6,991 nt of DNA from Bacteroidota bacterium. GTDB lineage: Bacteria > Bacteroidota > Ignavibacteria > Ignavibacteriales > Melioribacteraceae. Position numbers and translations under genes: made by a program. The stretch lies in the NCBI GenBank assembly GCA_021786655.1, contig JAJYMU010000259.1:1-6991 (forward strand). The letters are read 5' to 3'. The notes beneath the pieces were generated by a model. The model was not told the DNA's origin and did no database searches. It saw only the letters and a list, made by a program, of their open reading frames with translations. Positions within the stretch are counted from its first letter, which is position 1. Each line of letters opens with the position of its first letter. This document shows positions 5,789 through 6,991 of the stretch, piece by piece.

Positions 5789-6562
5789 ATGAATCGAAGA
5801 AAGAAAAATTTGAAAACCGGTGCGGGAAGTTCGAAACACCGCACCGGCAGTTTTTCAAAACAGAAAAACTTTTTTAACGCGAGGTTAAAAAAACTTCAGT
5901 CTGAATTTATAACGTCAACTTCTCATCAATTCCGAACTCCGCTATCGACATTACAAAGCTCAGTGGATTTGCTTGAGCTGTATATCGAAAAAGAAAATAC
6001 AGCACGCCAGATTGAGATCATTTCCAAAATCAAAAGATCAATTAACTATCTAACAGATACAGTTGATCGTATCACTGCTCTTTATAAGTTCGGATCGTCA
6101 AAGGAGAAACTAAAACTTAAGAAGATCAACCTCAGAAAATTCATCAATGATATTCTTGATGAAGTTGCCGTGAATATCAGCACAACTCATTATGTTAACG
6201 TGAATATCGAAAGCGGATTGAACGCAATTAAATGCAACGAATTCATTCTGAAACAAATTCTTTTAAATATCATTAACAATGCAATCAAGTTTTCGCCGCA
6301 AGGCGGACAGATTCAGATGGATATTAAAACGGAAAAGAAATTTGTTGAGTTCACAATTCGCGACGAAGGCATCGGCATCGACAAAGCCGATCTTAAAAAT
6401 CTTTTCCAACCGTTCTTTAGAGGTAAAAATGTTTCAACAATTCCCGGCGCGGGACTTGGTTTAGCGATTGTGAAAAGGTTGGGACAAATTCATAAAACAC
6501 GGATTCTGTGTGCAAGCGAAGTAAACAAAGGAACTCAATTTCGCGTATCAATTCCACGGTAA
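5789..6562 (+). CDS. Compact sensor-less histidine kinase (HisKA-HATPase)
   Basis: A 257-residue histidine kinase consisting almost only of the catalytic core. Residues 1-36 are a basic, Ser/Lys/Arg-rich tail without a membrane segment. HisKA covers about 37-103 with His46 in STSHQFRTPLSTL, and HATPase about 145-257. The N box has Asn160 and Asn164 (LNIINNAIKFS), the G1 box is RDEGIGI (Asp192), the F box is LFQPFF, and the G2 box is GAGLGLAI (Gly220-224). The residue after the phospho-His is Gln rather than the more usual Glu or Asp. No PAS, GAF, HAMP or periplasmic domain is present, so input must come from a partner protein or through the tail. GAGGAG (5781-5786) lies only two bases before the ATG, closer than optimal; no better start is visible. 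The response regulator begins six bases after its stop, so the two are surely one operon and a cognate pair. Confidence 0.9.
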   Translation: MNRRKKNLKTGAGSSKHRTGSFSKQKNFFNARLKKLQSEFITSTSHQFRTPLSTLQSSVDLLELYIEKENTARQIEIISKIKRSINYLTDTVDRITALYKFGSSKEKLKLKKINLRKFINDILDEVAVNISTTHYVNVNIESGLNAIKCNEFILKQILLNIINNAIKFSPQGGQIQMDIKTEKKFVEFTIRDEGIGIDKADLKNLFQPFFRGKNVSTIPGAGLGLAIVKRLGQIHKTRILCASEVNKGTQFRVSIPR

Positions 6563-6568
6563 TCGTAA

Positions 6569-6991
6569 ATGAAAAAAATACTGCTGATTGAAGACAACAT
6601 TGATCTTGCAGAAAATGTTGTTCTGCTGCTTAGAGAACACGACTACGATGTTTCCTCTGCTTATAACGGGATGGACGGATTGAAGCTGATGATTGAATTC
6701 AAACCTGACCTGATCTTATGCGATATAATGCTTCCGGATTACAGCGGCTACAAATTGTTGGCGGAATTAAAAAAGCACGAAGACTTTGCAATTCCGGTTT
6801 TTATATTTTTGACTGCAAAAACCCAAAGAGAAGATCTGCGTAAAGGAATGATTCTCGGCGCTGACGATTATATAACAAAACCATTTACGTCGGAAGAACT
6901 TGTCAGCGCAATATCTTCGCAGTTTAGAAAAAGGCAGCAGTTCCTGAACAGAGTTACTACAAAAGACGAAGAATCCGGCGCGGCAGTAGGA
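6569..6991 (+). CDS. Response regulator with N-terminal receiver domain (3' partial)
   Basis: The first 141 residues of a response regulator whose end lies outside the window. The receiver domain (about 2-120) is complete: acidic pocket Glu8-Asp9 (LLIEDN), phosphoacceptor Asp52 (LCDIMLPDYSG), switch Thr82 (FLTAKT), Lys104 in YITKPF, and the GADDYITKPF signature. Beyond about 121 a charged linker begins (FRKRQQFLNRVTTKDEESG), so an output domain or only a short tail may follow. The combination IPVFIFLTAKTQREDLRKG with TSEELVSAI resembles regulators found next to or fused with kinases of the SHQ/EFRTPL type; this is recall, not a search. The start is the ATG six bases after the kinase stop. No Shine-Dalgarno is visible, so translation is probably coupled to the kinase. 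Confidence 0.92.
   Translation, partial: MKKILLIEDNIDLAENVVLLLREHDYDVSSAYNGMDGLKLMIEFKPDLILCDIMLPDYSGYKLLAELKKHEDFAIPVFIFLTAKTQREDLRKGMILGADDYITKPFTSEELVSAISSQFRKRQQFLNRVTTKDEESGAAVG

Noticed and set aside
1..6991. CRISPR arrays, tRNA/rRNA genes, insertion sequences, attachment sites
   Set aside because: No regularly spaced direct repeats, no cloverleaf with a T-loop signature, no transposase or integrase motifs and no long terminal inverted repeats were seen on either strand.

Overview
The window reads as an accessory stretch of a free-living Bacteroidota/Ignavibacteriota-like genome. The grounds are indirect. It is AT-leaning. It carries a multi-PAS cytosolic histidine kinase, an outer-membrane-type beta-barrel tail, a lipoprotein of the DUF1684 family, and a promoter element resembling the Bacteroidota TAnnTTTG box. 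Shine-Dalgarno sites are present but uneven, and one good sigma70-type TTGAAA/TATGAT promoter also occurs, so a mixed-signal lineage such as Ignavibacteria fits better than Bacteroidia proper. This is inference; no marker gene is present.

Layout from left to right. Bases 2-223 (+) are the C-terminus of a probable outer-membrane beta-barrel protein, followed by a candidate terminator. It converges on a very large soluble sensor kinase on the minus strand (338-3175, possibly extending to 3247) with architecture PAS-PAS-PAS-PAS-GAF-HisKA-HATPase. Upstream of that kinase on the same strand lies a 112-codon remnant (3321-3659), easily missed because it has no usable start. It encodes a beta-rich, secreted-looking domain cut off at its 5' end and is best called a pseudogene.

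From 3676 onward everything is on the plus strand. A purple-acid-phosphatase (TRAP-type) metallophosphoesterase with a signal peptide (3738-4706) is followed after 95 bases by a DUF1684 lipoprotein (4802-5716). A separate promoter then drives a compact, sensor-less histidine kinase (5789-6562) and, 6 bases later, a response regulator whose receiver domain is complete but whose C-terminus runs off the window (6569-6991).

How the genes fit together: the phosphatase and the lipoprotein are both exported and may form a small envelope or periplasmic unit. The kinase and regulator at the right edge are almost certainly a cognate two-component pair. The large PAS/GAF kinase has no adjacent regulator. 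I see no mobile element, CRISPR array, tRNA or rRNA, and no convincing novel multi-gene system. The items most worth a second look are the truncated minus-strand gene, the duplicated PAS unit, the short ORF overlapping the big kinase's start, and the N-terminal basic tails of the two kinases.
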